Made by a program: the position numbers and the translations under genes | The notes under the pieces: model-generated | Told to the model about the DNA's origin: nothing | Databases searched by the model: none | Seen by the model: the letters and a program-made list of their open reading frames with translations, nothing else | Shown: positions 40,670 through 47,589 of the stretch, piece by piece | How positions within the stretch are numbered: position 1 is the first letter of the stretch | Layout of the letters: each line of letters opens with the position of its first letter | Assembly (NCBI GenBank): GCA_050953405.1 | Contig: JBMNMP010000002.1 | Coordinates: 124,001 to 188,000, forward strand | DNA length: 64,000 bases | DNA from: RUG100 sp050953405 | GTDB taxonomy: Bacteria > Bacillota > Clostridia > Peptostreptococcales > Anaerovoracaceae | Reading direction: 5' to 3'

Positions 40670-41496
40670 TGAAAATAATAAATCTGATCGAAGACACAGA
40701 GGGAAACAAGGACTGTCTCTGCGAACACGGGCTTTCTTTTTATATCGAGGCCGGCAATCACAAGATACTGGCAGACACCGGCGCCTCGGACAAGTTCCTC
40801 GAGAACGCGGATTCACTCGGAGTCGATCTGACGGCAGTGGACGTTTGCTTTATCAGCCACGGGCACTATGACCACGCAGGAGGACTGCTCAGCTTTGCAC
40901 ACTTGAACAGCAGGGCACAGATATATATCAGCAGACTGGCTGCACGCGATTATTATTCGGTCGCCAAAGGCAAGACCCGCTACATCGGAATCGACAAATG
41001 TATTGCAGGTCTGTCAAACCTTCATCCGGTCGCCGGTTCGCTGCACATAGATGATACACTTGAAATATTCAGCGGTGTGTCCGGCAGCCGGCTGCAGCCG
41101 GCCGGGAACAGGATCATGTTCCGGAAGAGCGGCGACGACATCATCAGAGACAACTTCGATCACGAACAGTATCTGATCATCAGTGAAAAAGGCAGGAAGG
41201 TCCTCATTTCCGGCTGTGCACACAACGGTATAGTAAACATCCTCGAAGAGTACCGCCGCCGCTACGGCGCGGCTCCCGATGCTGTGATCAGCGGTTTCCA
41301 CATGTTCAGGCGCAGCGGTAAATATACGGAAGAGGATATGGAAAATGTAACAGAAACCGCCAGAGAACTGATGAAATACAAAAGCACTGAGTTCTTTACA
41401 TGCCACTGCACAGGGAGGGAACCTTATTCCGTGCTCAAAGAAATGATGGGCAGCCAGCTGAACTACGTGCACAGCGGTTCCCGGGTTTTGCTGTGA
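40669..41496 (+). CDS. MBL-fold metallohydrolase (COG1237-type)
   Basis: Metallo-beta-lactamase-fold protein of 275 aa. The metal motif HxHxDH is in FISHGHYDHAGGLLSF, with a further His in SGCAHNGIVNIL and the C-terminal FFTCHCTGREPY. The domain layout matches the group containing proteins named for a dihydropterin/ribofuranosylaminobenzene-phosphate reaction, although the bacterial function is unproven. The 1-nt overlap with the patatin gene indicates joint expression. Confidence 0.87.
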   Translation: MKIINLIEDTEGNKDCLCEHGLSFYIEAGNHKILADTGASDKFLENADSLGVDLTAVDVCFISHGHYDHAGGLLSFAHLNSRAQIYISRLAARDYYSVAKGKTRYIGIDKCIAGLSNLHPVAGSLHIDDTLEIFSGVSGSRLQPAGNRIMFRKSGDDIIRDNFDHEQYLIISEKGRKVLISGCAHNGIVNILEEYRRRYGAAPDAVISGFHMFRRSGKYTEEDMENVTETARELMKYKSTEFFTCHCTGREPYSVLKEMMGSQLNYVHSGSRVLL

Positions 41497-41573
41497 TGCC
41501 TCACTTATAAGTGTATCGCGGCAGCTTTCGGGGTATATAAAAATCACATTGTTAACAGCAGGAGGTGGATGAA

Positions 41574-41789
41574 ATGAGAACTTGCCCAAAATGCGGCTCT
41601 GAAAACTATGTAAAAGTTGTAGGCGCAAAGAGCCTTATTATACCGGAGATCAAAGATGAAGTGAAGCAGGGCATCACAGAAATAGCCTGCGGATGTCATG
41701 GTACATTTTCAGGTGTAGAATACAGATGCAGGGATTGCGGGTTCCGTTGGGATGACCTGATTGAAAGAGGAATGAGACAAAGCAAGTAA
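41574..41789 (+). CDS. Small zinc-ribbon protein
   Basis: 71-aa protein with two CxxC pairs (CPKCGSENY near the start and CRDCGFRW near the end) that would bind one zinc as in a zinc ribbon. A CGCH motif lies between. ATG 41574 is preferred, 8 nt after GGAGG. It is followed after 14 nt by a NUDIX gene. The function is unknown. Confidence 0.75.
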   Translation: MRTCPKCGSENYVKVVGAKSLIIPEIKDEVKQGITEIACGCHGTFSGVEYRCRDCGFRWDDLIERGMRQSK

Positions 41790-41803
41790 AATGGAGGCCA
41801 TAT

Positions 41804-42430
41804 ATGAGTAAGCTATCACTGGAAAATCTGGAGAAAAAATCAGAAACGCCTTATATCGCAGTATACAAGGCGGATTACAAAAACAATATGACAGGCAGAG
41901 ACAAGCGCTATGACTTTATTTCAAGGAATCGCCATCTGACTGCGGATACTGTCGGCAGGGACGTTCCTTCAAGCGCGGTAGCCCTGCTGGTTGTCGACCG
42001 TGAAAAGAGAAGGATCCTGCTCACTAAAGAGTTCCGGATGACAGTCAACCGCTACCTGTTATCTATACCTGCCGGTCTCATCGATCCGGGCGAAAATGCC
42101 CTTGATGCCATCGGCAGAGAATTGAGAGAAGAAACCGGCTATATCGCTGACAAGGCATTCATCCTGCCGGCTTCATATTCATGCATCGGTTTGACGGACG
42201 AAAAAGTCAACGCCGCCATAGTGACCGTTAAAGGCCACCAGGAACAGGAACTCGATGATAATGAAGATATAACGTATCAATGGTACAGCTATGAAGAAGC
42301 TTATAACAGATGCCTGGATCCGGAAGTCCAGATAGGCGCCAGAGCGCAGCTGCTGATTTTATTGTGGTGCCTGAAGGAATTGCGTCCGGATTTTGATGAA
42401 CGCATGCACAGCGTAGAAAAAACACTCTGA
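41804..42430 (+). CDS. NUDIX hydrolase, ADP-ribose pyrophosphatase-like
   Basis: Predicted nucleoside-diphosphate-linked hydrolase of 208 aa. The complete NUDIX box runs from GLIDPGENALDAIG to RELREETGY (consensus GX5EX7REUXEEXGU). The preceding strand LLSIPAGLID and the wider fold resemble ADP-ribose pyrophosphatases (NudF type). The start follows TGGAGG. A strong hairpin terminator follows at 42454-42497. Confidence 0.88.
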   Translation: MSKLSLENLEKKSETPYIAVYKADYKNNMTGRDKRYDFISRNRHLTADTVGRDVPSSAVALLVVDREKRRILLTKEFRMTVNRYLLSIPAGLIDPGENALDAIGRELREETGYIADKAFILPASYSCIGLTDEKVNAAIVTVKGHQEQELDDNEDITYQWYSYEEAYNRCLDPEVQIGARAQLLILLWCLKELRPDFDERMHSVEKTL

Positions 42431-42453
42431 AGAATATCCCGTGAAATTTTTTC

Positions 42454-42497
42454 AGTGCGGCAGATAGGAATATTCCTGTTTGCTGCATTTATTTTTT
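42454..42497 (+). terminator. Terminator of the NUDIX gene
   Basis: A long imperfect stem centred on the perfect palindrome AGGAATATTCCT (42466-42477) extends outward with G-T pairs to about 42454 and 42489. A T-rich run, TTTATTTTTTTG, follows. Confidence 0.78.
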
Positions 42498-42590
42498 TGT
42501 GTAAAATCAGAGATGCACGGCTGCCGCGGAGGGGGACTGGCACCAGGAATGATCAACAGGGATATATGAGAGTTATCCACCAAAATTTAT

Positions 42591-42628
42591 ATAACTATTC
42601 CTAAAATCATAATTTTGGGAATAGTTAT
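42591..42628. repeat. 17-bp inverted repeat (hairpin)
   Basis: ATAACTATTCCTAAAAT (42591-42607) and ATTTTGGGAATAGTTAT (42612-42628) are complementary over 17 positions with one G-T pair and a 4-nt loop. There is no T-run, so it is not a usual terminator. Confidence 0.85.
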
Positions 42629-42632
42629 GACT

Positions 42633-42661
42633 GGAGCTGTGGACAACATGTGCACAGCTCC
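42633..42661. repeat. 9-bp inverted repeat next to the 17-bp hairpin
   Basis: GGAGCTGTG (42633-42641) and CACAGCTCC (42653-42661) are perfect complements. TGTGGACAA (42638-42646) inside it is the reverse of TTGTCCACA, one mismatch from a DnaA box. TTATCCACC at 42573-42581 is another 8-of-9 match. Confidence 0.7.
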
Positions 42662-42844
42662 ACATTGCAGCTGTCAAAATGGTGTTCCCGGCAATGATTG
42701 TCTCGTACAAACCTTGGAATTTCAACGTTTGCAGCCCTCGAGGCTCTATTTTGCGATTTAAGCCGCTTTTTTTTGTGATCTGGTGTAATAATACCTTTAA
42801 AATTGCCTTCAAAGTCGTTCGATATGCGATCTGATGCAATTCAA

Positions 42845-42883
42845 TAAAAAACAGCCGACTATACTGACAGCTGCTTTTTATTT
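42845..42883. terminator. Two-way terminator between the NUDIX side and the YneA-like gene
   Basis: AACAGCCGAC-type and CAGCTGCTTTTT-type arms form a stem of about 9 bp with two G-T pairs, loop about 10 nt. A-runs on the left and T-runs on the right let it work in both directions. For the leftward YneA-like gene it lies about 55 nt past the stop. Confidence 0.7.
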
Positions 42884-42935
42884 GGACCAGTTCTTATGTG
42901 AACATATGTATGGTAAGCTTTGATCGTTGTTTCCG

Positions 42936-43244
42936 TTATTTATCTACCGGAATCCTGATTGTCTGGCCGGTTGCCAGATCCGAAGTCTCCATATCGTTCG
43001 CATTTTTGATTGCGAACACAGTTTCGCGAACATCGCTGCTGTTATCCGTATATTTCTGTGCAATGTCCCACAGTGTTTCCCCTGAGGATACCTTGACTTT
43101 TACATACTGCTGCGGTGTGCCGCCGCTGGCGTTATAAAAACCCATCATCGTTGATATTCCAACGCATACAATCAGCAGTGAGATGACTACGAATATTATA
43201 AACCTGAATTTGGATTTGATCCTGAAGTTCTTTCTTCTTTCCAT
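42936..43244 (-). CDS. YneA-like SOS cell-division inhibitor (membrane anchor + LysM)
   Basis: 102-aa protein with a basic N-terminus (MERRKNFRIKSKFR), one transmembrane span (about 15-36) and an outside LysM domain (about 48-98, VSSGETLWDIAQKYTDNSSD and GQTIRIPV). Size and layout match YneA of Bacillus, which delays division during DNA damage. The promoter (-35 43310-43315, -10 43287-43292 on this strand) carries three LexA-type boxes, strongly supporting SOS control. The lexA gene, usually the divergent neighbour, is absent here. The start follows GGAGGCG. Confidence 0.85.
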   Translation of the reverse strand: MERRKNFRIKSKFRFIIFVVISLLIVCVGISTMMGFYNASGGTPQQYVKVKVSSGETLWDIAQKYTDNSSDVRETVFAIKNANDMETSDLATGQTIRIPVDK

Positions 43245-43264
43245 TGTATCGCCTCCCTATTTAG

Positions 43265-43278
43265 CAAACATCTGTTCT
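43265..43278. promoter_or_regulatory. LexA-type box A
   Basis: CAAACATCTGTTCT matches the Bacillota SOS box (CGAAC-N4-GTTCG) at 8 of 10 defined positions. It lies just downstream of the -10 box, near the transcription start. Confidence 0.6.
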
Positions 43279-43286
43279 ATACTTAA

Positions 43287-43315
43287 AATATACACGAATC
43301 TTTGTTCGCTGTCAA
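43287..43315 (-). promoter_or_regulatory. Promoter of the YneA-like gene
   Basis: Read on the reverse strand: consensus TTGACA (43315-43310), a 17-bp spacer and TATATT (43292-43287). LexA-type box B occupies the spacer. Confidence 0.85.
43295..43308. promoter_or_regulatory. LexA-type box B, inside the promoter spacer
   Basis: CGAATCTTTGTTCG matches CGAAC-N4-GTTCG at 9 of 10 defined positions and sits between the -35 and -10 boxes. Confidence 0.78.
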
Positions 43316-43323
43316 GAGAATAA

Positions 43324-43337
43324 TAAACAATTGTTCG
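43324..43337. promoter_or_regulatory. LexA-type box C, upstream of -35
   Basis: TAAACAATTGTTCG matches at 8 of 10 positions. Boxes A, B and C start 30 and 29 bp apart, close to three helical turns each. Confidence 0.6.
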
Positions 43338-43365
43338 TTTTTTTTATTTCGATAGAATATCAAGG

Positions 43366-43399
43366 CCATAAAGAAACAGCCGGGCTGTTTACCCGGCTG
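43366..43399 (-). terminator. Terminator of the 15-gene reverse operon
   Basis: Stem CAGCCGGG (43377-43384) and CCCGGCTG (43392-43399), 7-nt loop. On the reverse strand it is followed by TTTCTTTATGG. It lies about 100 nt past the last gene of the run. Confidence 0.8.
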
Positions 43400-43501
43400 C
43401 CTGATTGCAATTTGCGCGACATGTGGTATACGATACAATTTTATAGTATATCACTTGCCAGCTGATCCAGCTTATTATATGTTCCCTGCCCTTTCACACG
43501 G

Positions 43502-44233
43502 CTAATCACTCTTGAGCTTTTCATATATCTTGTTGAACAGGGACATGAGCTTTTTGCGGAATATCAATCCCAGTATCAGGAGCACGGCACCTCCGGCAAG
43601 GATAGCTACCGTCACCTGCCATCTGCCCACGCCCAGCTGCATACCTATCAGAAGGCTGGCCATCATCGCGGGAGTGCGCCCGATCAGGGAAAGGATCAGG
43701 AACGGCTTTAATTTGATTTCCGAAAGGCCGGCCAGATAACAGCAGAGGTCCTTCGGAATGCCTGGTATCAGATAAACCAGCAGGACGACTACAAAGGCAC
43801 GCTTACTGTTGAACATGGCTTCATATTTCTGGACTTTTTCTTTGCCGAAAAACAGATGCATGGCATCGCGGCCGAGGAACTTTGCCAGATAGAAGGTGAT
43901 CACAGTGCCCATGGCACAGCCCACCATACACCATAGAAAGCCCACCCAAAAGCCATAAGCCAGACCGGCCGTTATCTGCAGCACCTGGCCCGGTATGAAG
44001 CAGATGACGATCTGCAGTATCTGCGCGCCGAGATAGATGAGGACGCTCTGAGTCTCGTACTTCTTGAAAAATTGCTGCACGGCGTGCAGTGATGACATTT
44101 TTGCAATAAAATCATGCTGGCAGAAATAAAGATATAACGGTATTCCGATAACTATCCCTGCCAGGATCGCAAATTTGAGTATGGCTAATACTTTTTTCAG
44201 TGACTGATTCTCTGATAATTTTTCCTTGCTCAT
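43502..44233 (-). CDS. TVP38/TMEM64 (DedA-related) membrane protein
   Basis: Polytopic membrane protein of 243 aa with about six spans and the conserved VTT/SNARE-associated Golgi domain (about 75-190). Typical motifs are VICFIPGQVLQITAGLAYGF, LVYLIPGIPKDLCCYLAGL and IGRTPAMMASLLIG. Relatives act in lipid handling or membrane homeostasis (DedA/VTT superfamily); a precise role is not known. It overlaps the ynbB-like gene by 4 nt and is last in the long reverse operon. Confidence 0.9.
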   Translation of the reverse strand: MSKEKLSENQSLKKVLAILKFAILAGIVIGIPLYLYFCQHDFIAKMSSLHAVQQFFKKYETQSVLIYLGAQILQIVICFIPGQVLQITAGLAYGFWVGFLWCMVGCAMGTVITFYLAKFLGRDAMHLFFGKEKVQKYEAMFNSKRAFVVVLLVYLIPGIPKDLCCYLAGLSEIKLKPFLILSLIGRTPAMMASLLIGMQLGVGRWQVTVAILAGGAVLLILGLIFRKKLMSLFNKIYEKLKSD

Positions 44234-45525
44234 CGTAGTTCGAGCAGTCCCTTTTCGTTCAGAGCCTGAAGTGCCTTGATGACTCCAAACTTCGAATGCT
44301 CGTACGTCAACCCTCCCTGGAAGTAAACGATATAAGGTTCTCTGATAGGCGCGTCAGCCGAGAGCTCGATAGATGAGCCCTGCACGAACGCACCGGCAGC
44401 CATGACCACCTGATCCTCGTATCCGGGCATATCCCACGGCAGCGGGGTCACAAACGAATCCACAGGCGCCGCAGCCTGGATACCCTGACAGAAGGCAACA
44501 ACTGCATCCGGATCTCCCAGCTTGACAGCTTCTATTATATCACTTCTCTTGTCCGTCGATGACGGGCAGACATCATATCCAAGTTTTTCGAACACGCGTG
44601 CACAGAGAGTTGCTCCCTTGACCGCCGCATTCACCGTCTTCGGCGCCAGGAACAGCCCCTGGAACATGGTCCTGCTCTGACCGAACATGAGGCCGCATTC
44701 ACCGCCGATGCCGGGTGAGGTCATGCGATAAGCTATCTTGTCTATCAGATCCTGTCGGCCTGCTATATACCCGCCGGAAAGCGCAAGACCGCCGCCGGGA
44801 TTCTTGATCAGCGATCCCGCACAGACATCGATGCCCACCTGAGTAGGCTCTTTAGTGTCCAGGAATTCGCCGTAGCAGTTGTCTGCCATGCAGATAATGT
44901 CGGGGTTTATATTCTTTACAAAAGTCGTCAGCTCCTCGATCTGATCGATGGTTATCGCCTTTCTCCAGCCGTATCCCGTAGCCCGCTGACAGCTAACCAT
45001 GCGCGTTTTGTCCGAGATCGCTTCTTTCAAGGCATCAAGATCGATGGACCCGTCGGCTTTCAATTCCACCTGCTTGTAGGTGATGCCGAATTCCTTCATG
45101 GAGCCCTTGCCTTCACCGCGGATGCCGATGACTTCCTCTAATGTGTCGTACGGAGCCCCGGTGCAGTAGATCAACTCGTCTCCCGGCCTCAGGATGCCGG
45201 TGAGAGTCAGTGTCAACGCGTGTGTCCCGTTGACTATGATGGGACGTACAAGTGCGGCTTCCGTGCCGAAGATGTCGCTGTAAACCTTCTCCAGCGCTTC
45301 GCGCCCCGGATCATCATAACCGTAACCTGTATTCCAGTTGAAGTGGTTGTCGCTGATCCTGTTTTTCTGGAAAGCTGAGAGGACCTTGTACTGGTTATAG
45401 GTCATGATATCATCCAGATCCTCAAAGACGTTGTCTATATCGTTTTCCGCATCGTCGATAAGATCGAGGATCTCAGGTGCGATCTTCATTTCATCTTTCA
45501 ACAGATTATAAGTGTTGCTCTTCAT
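44230..45525 (-). CDS. Methionine gamma-lyase family PLP protein (YnbB-like)
   Basis: 431-aa PLP-dependent protein of the family sometimes labelled aluminium-resistance protein. The PLP lysine is in CAGSLIKNPGGGLALSGGYI. Other landmarks are YGYDDPGREALEKVYSDIFG and ADNCYGEFLDTKEPTQVG. In Bacillus ynbB also lies near miaA. The enzymatic reaction has not been established, although Cys/Met metabolism enzymes share the fold. It lies 10 nt after the recombinase gene. Confidence 0.9.
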   Translation of the reverse strand: MKSNTYNLLKDEMKIAPEILDLIDDAENDIDNVFEDLDDIMTYNQYKVLSAFQKNRISDNHFNWNTGYGYDDPGREALEKVYSDIFGTEAALVRPIIVNGTHALTLTLTGILRPGDELIYCTGAPYDTLEEVIGIRGEGKGSMKEFGITYKQVELKADGSIDLDALKEAISDKTRMVSCQRATGYGWRKAITIDQIEELTTFVKNINPDIICMADNCYGEFLDTKEPTQVGIDVCAGSLIKNPGGGLALSGGYIAGRQDLIDKIAYRMTSPGIGGECGLMFGQSRTMFQGLFLAPKTVNAAVKGATLCARVFEKLGYDVCPSSTDKRSDIIEAVKLGDPDAVVAFCQGIQAAAPVDSFVTPLPWDMPGYEDQVVMAAGAFVQGSSIELSADAPIREPYIVYFQGGLTYEHSKFGVIKALQALNEKGLLELR

Positions 45526-45535
45526 TTTTTCTCCT

Positions 45536-46675
45536 CTACTTGTTGTTCTTGTCTTTTCTCTCTTCTTCCCATTCCATGCCTTTGACCAGATCGCGCTTTA
45601 CATTCAGCTGATGTCTGGCATATAACTGAGTGGTGGTCACCTGCTCGTGATCGAGCAGTGCCGCCACATCGTATATCGAGTTTCCACGCCCTATCAGGCT
45701 TGTGGCCGCAGTCGCCCGCAGCTTGTGCGGACTGTATCCGGCATCGCGGCTCGTCTGCATACCGATGGATGTATATTTCTTCACAAGGCTGCGTATCTGC
45801 CGCGAAGTCATCCTGTTGCCCTGAAGTGAAAGAAAGAGGGCGTCTTCGTCAGCGTCAGTCTTCTTTGCCAGTGCTGCACGCTCGTTATCGATATAATCGG
45901 TCACGCATTCCATCACAGACACATTGAGGGGCATGGTTGCTTCCTTGCCGCGCTTTCTGTAGATGCGGAATTCACCACGCCCGAAGTTGAAGCTGCTGAT
46001 GTTCAGCTGCTGCAGCTCTGACAGCCTCAATCCATAAGTCAGGAACAGTATCAGTATGGCTTTGTCGCGGAGCTTTGTCTTTTCCCAGAACTCGTGTTCT
46101 TTTTTGGTAAGACCGCTGCCGCTGGTCACCGCATCCAGCATGATCATGACTTCATCGTCCTGCATAGCTTTGATTTCGTGCTCTCCGGGCTTGCCGACCC
46201 TGATGGGGTCAAATCCATCAGTGATATTTTCATCGAGAAGCCCGTCCCTGTACAGCTGTTTGAACATCACAGAAAGAGATGATTTCTTTCTGGCCAGCGT
46301 TTTGTTGCTGTTCTCATAAACATAGACCGTATCTTCGGTTTCTTTCTCATATTTTCTGCAGTAGTCTATAAATATATTTATGTCAACTGCCTTGATTTTG
46401 CGGAATTCATCCAGTTTTATGTCACCGATCTCATCTGCAGCAGTAAGATCAGTCTCTCGCGTCAGGTACCGGCAGAAGAATTTGACATCATGCAGGTAAG
46501 CCAGTCTGGTCATCGGCAGTACATTGCTCTTCAGATAAACAAAATAACCGTGAAGAAAAGAAGGCAGCTCACTCTCGAGCTCACTGCACTGTGCCGTGAT
46601 CTCGTGCTCCCGGTAAACGATATTGTCCGGCTTATCACTCTTATTATGAATCTTTACCTGTTTTTTCTTACCCAA
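45536..46675 (-). CDS. Tyrosine recombinase (Xer-like)
   Basis: 379-aa tyrosine recombinase. The N-terminal SAM-like domain covers about 35-165. In the catalytic domain the expected residues are visible: Arg in YGLRLSELQQL, Lys in YRKRGKEATM, His-x-x-Arg in SPHKLRATAAT, His in LLDHEQVTTTQ and the nucleophile Tyr in TQLYARH. The spacer between domains is longer than in XerC/D (around LTKKEHEFWEKTKLRDKAI), recalling single-recombinase XerS proteins. It overlaps miaA by 22 nt in a housekeeping operon, so it is probably a resident Xer enzyme, not a phage integrase. Confidence 0.85.
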   Translation of the reverse strand: MGKKKQVKIHNKSDKPDNIVYREHEITAQCSELESELPSFLHGYFVYLKSNVLPMTRLAYLHDVKFFCRYLTRETDLTAADEIGDIKLDEFRKIKAVDINIFIDYCRKYEKETEDTVYVYENSNKTLARKKSSLSVMFKQLYRDGLLDENITDGFDPIRVGKPGEHEIKAMQDDEVMIMLDAVTSGSGLTKKEHEFWEKTKLRDKAILILFLTYGLRLSELQQLNISSFNFGRGEFRIYRKRGKEATMPLNVSVMECVTDYIDNERAALAKKTDADEDALFLSLQGNRMTSRQIRSLVKKYTSIGMQTSRDAGYSPHKLRATAATSLIGRGNSIYDVAALLDHEQVTTTQLYARHQLNVKRDLVKGMEWEEERKDKNNK

Positions 46676-47589
46676 TCTACTATATCCTTCAAAGCGTCTT
46701 CATGTGTCATGTAAGCCGTCAGGTCGAACCACTTCATGTCATCGTACCTCTTGAACCAGGTCAGCTGTCTTTTGGCATAATGTCTCGTGTTCTTCTGTAC
46801 CAGCTCGATCGCTGTTTTCAGATCGTAGGAACCGTTGAAGTAGTCGATTATCTCCTTGTAGCCAATGCCCTTCATAGCGATATCATCGCTGTTGAATCCC
46901 ATGTCCATCAGGTGCTGCACTTCCTGCAGCAGACCGCGATCCACCAGCATGAGGACCCTCATGTTGATGCGCTGGTAGAGCTCCTCGCGGTCACGAGTCA
47001 GTCCTATAAGTATGGGATCATAATCCTTTGTCTTCGTCCTCACACTGCCGAAGTCATCTATTTCCCTGCCGCCGAGCTCCACAGCCTCCAGTGCCCGGAT
47101 CACCTTCTTGACGTTGTTCGGGTGAATACGTTCTGCCGCTTTGGGGTCCACCTTCTGCAGGCGCTTGTGCAGCGCTGCGGGGCCGTTGTTCCTGGCCATT
47201 TTTTCCAGCTTTTCCCTGTACTCGGGATCTTTCTTCTGAGGTCCGAAATCCATCTCATACAGAAGTGAATTGAGATAGAGGCCGGTACCTCCGGTGACGA
47301 TCGGCAGCTTGCCTCTACTCATTATATCACTGATAGCGGCCTTTGCCATATCACGGTACATGACTACCGAAAAATCCTGCGCCGGATCTATTTCATCCAC
47401 CAGCCAGTGGCGCACTTTTGCGCGTTCTTCAGCTGTCGGCTTTGCGGAGCCGATGTCCATGTATTTGTACAGCTGCATGGAATCACAGGAAACTATCTCT
47501 CCGTCCAGAGCGAGCGCCGTATCTATGGCATATTCAGTTTTTCCCACTGCGGTGGGTCCCGCAATGACCAGGATCTTGTCCTTGCTCAT
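46654..47589 (-). CDS. miaA: tRNA dimethylallyltransferase MiaA
   Basis: Transfers dimethylallyl to A37 of tRNAs reading UNN codons. The substrate comes from the isoprenoid pathway, whose genes dxs and ispA are in the same operon. The start at 47589 overlaps the mutL stop (ATGA), giving 311 aa. The P-loop is VIAGPTAVGKTEYAID, followed by SCDSMQLYKYMDIGSAKPT and the zinc-free C-terminus YAKRQLTWFKRYDDMKWFD. A longer in-frame start would overlap mutL by about 90 nt and is not credible. Confidence 0.96.
   Translation of the reverse strand: MSKDKILVIAGPTAVGKTEYAIDTALALDGEIVSCDSMQLYKYMDIGSAKPTAEERAKVRHWLVDEIDPAQDFSVVMYRDMAKAAISDIMSRGKLPIVTGGTGLYLNSLLYEMDFGPQKKDPEYREKLEKMARNNGPAALHKRLQKVDPKAAERIHPNNVKKVIRALEAVELGGREIDDFGSVRTKTKDYDPILIGLTRDREELYQRINMRVLMLVDRGLLQEVQHLMDMGFNSDDIAMKGIGYKEIIDYFNGSYDLKTAIELVQKNTRHYAKRQLTWFKRYDDMKWFDLTAYMTHEDALKDIVDWVRKNR

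Larger units (their letters stand above)
42431..42935. other. 505-nt non-coding region rich in inverted repeats
   Basis: This holds the NUDIX terminator, a 17-bp hairpin (42591-42628), a 9-bp hairpin (42633-42661), two near-matches to the DnaA box and a two-way terminator (42845-42883). It is A+T-rich compared with its flanks. An 88-codon reverse frame (42573-42839) has no family resemblance and no ribosome site. No known RNA gene was recognised. Confidence 0.65.

Noticed and set aside
42573..42839. Reverse open frame of 88 codons in the non-coding block
   Set aside because: It runs through two strong hairpins, has no ribosome site and no similarity pattern of a protein family.
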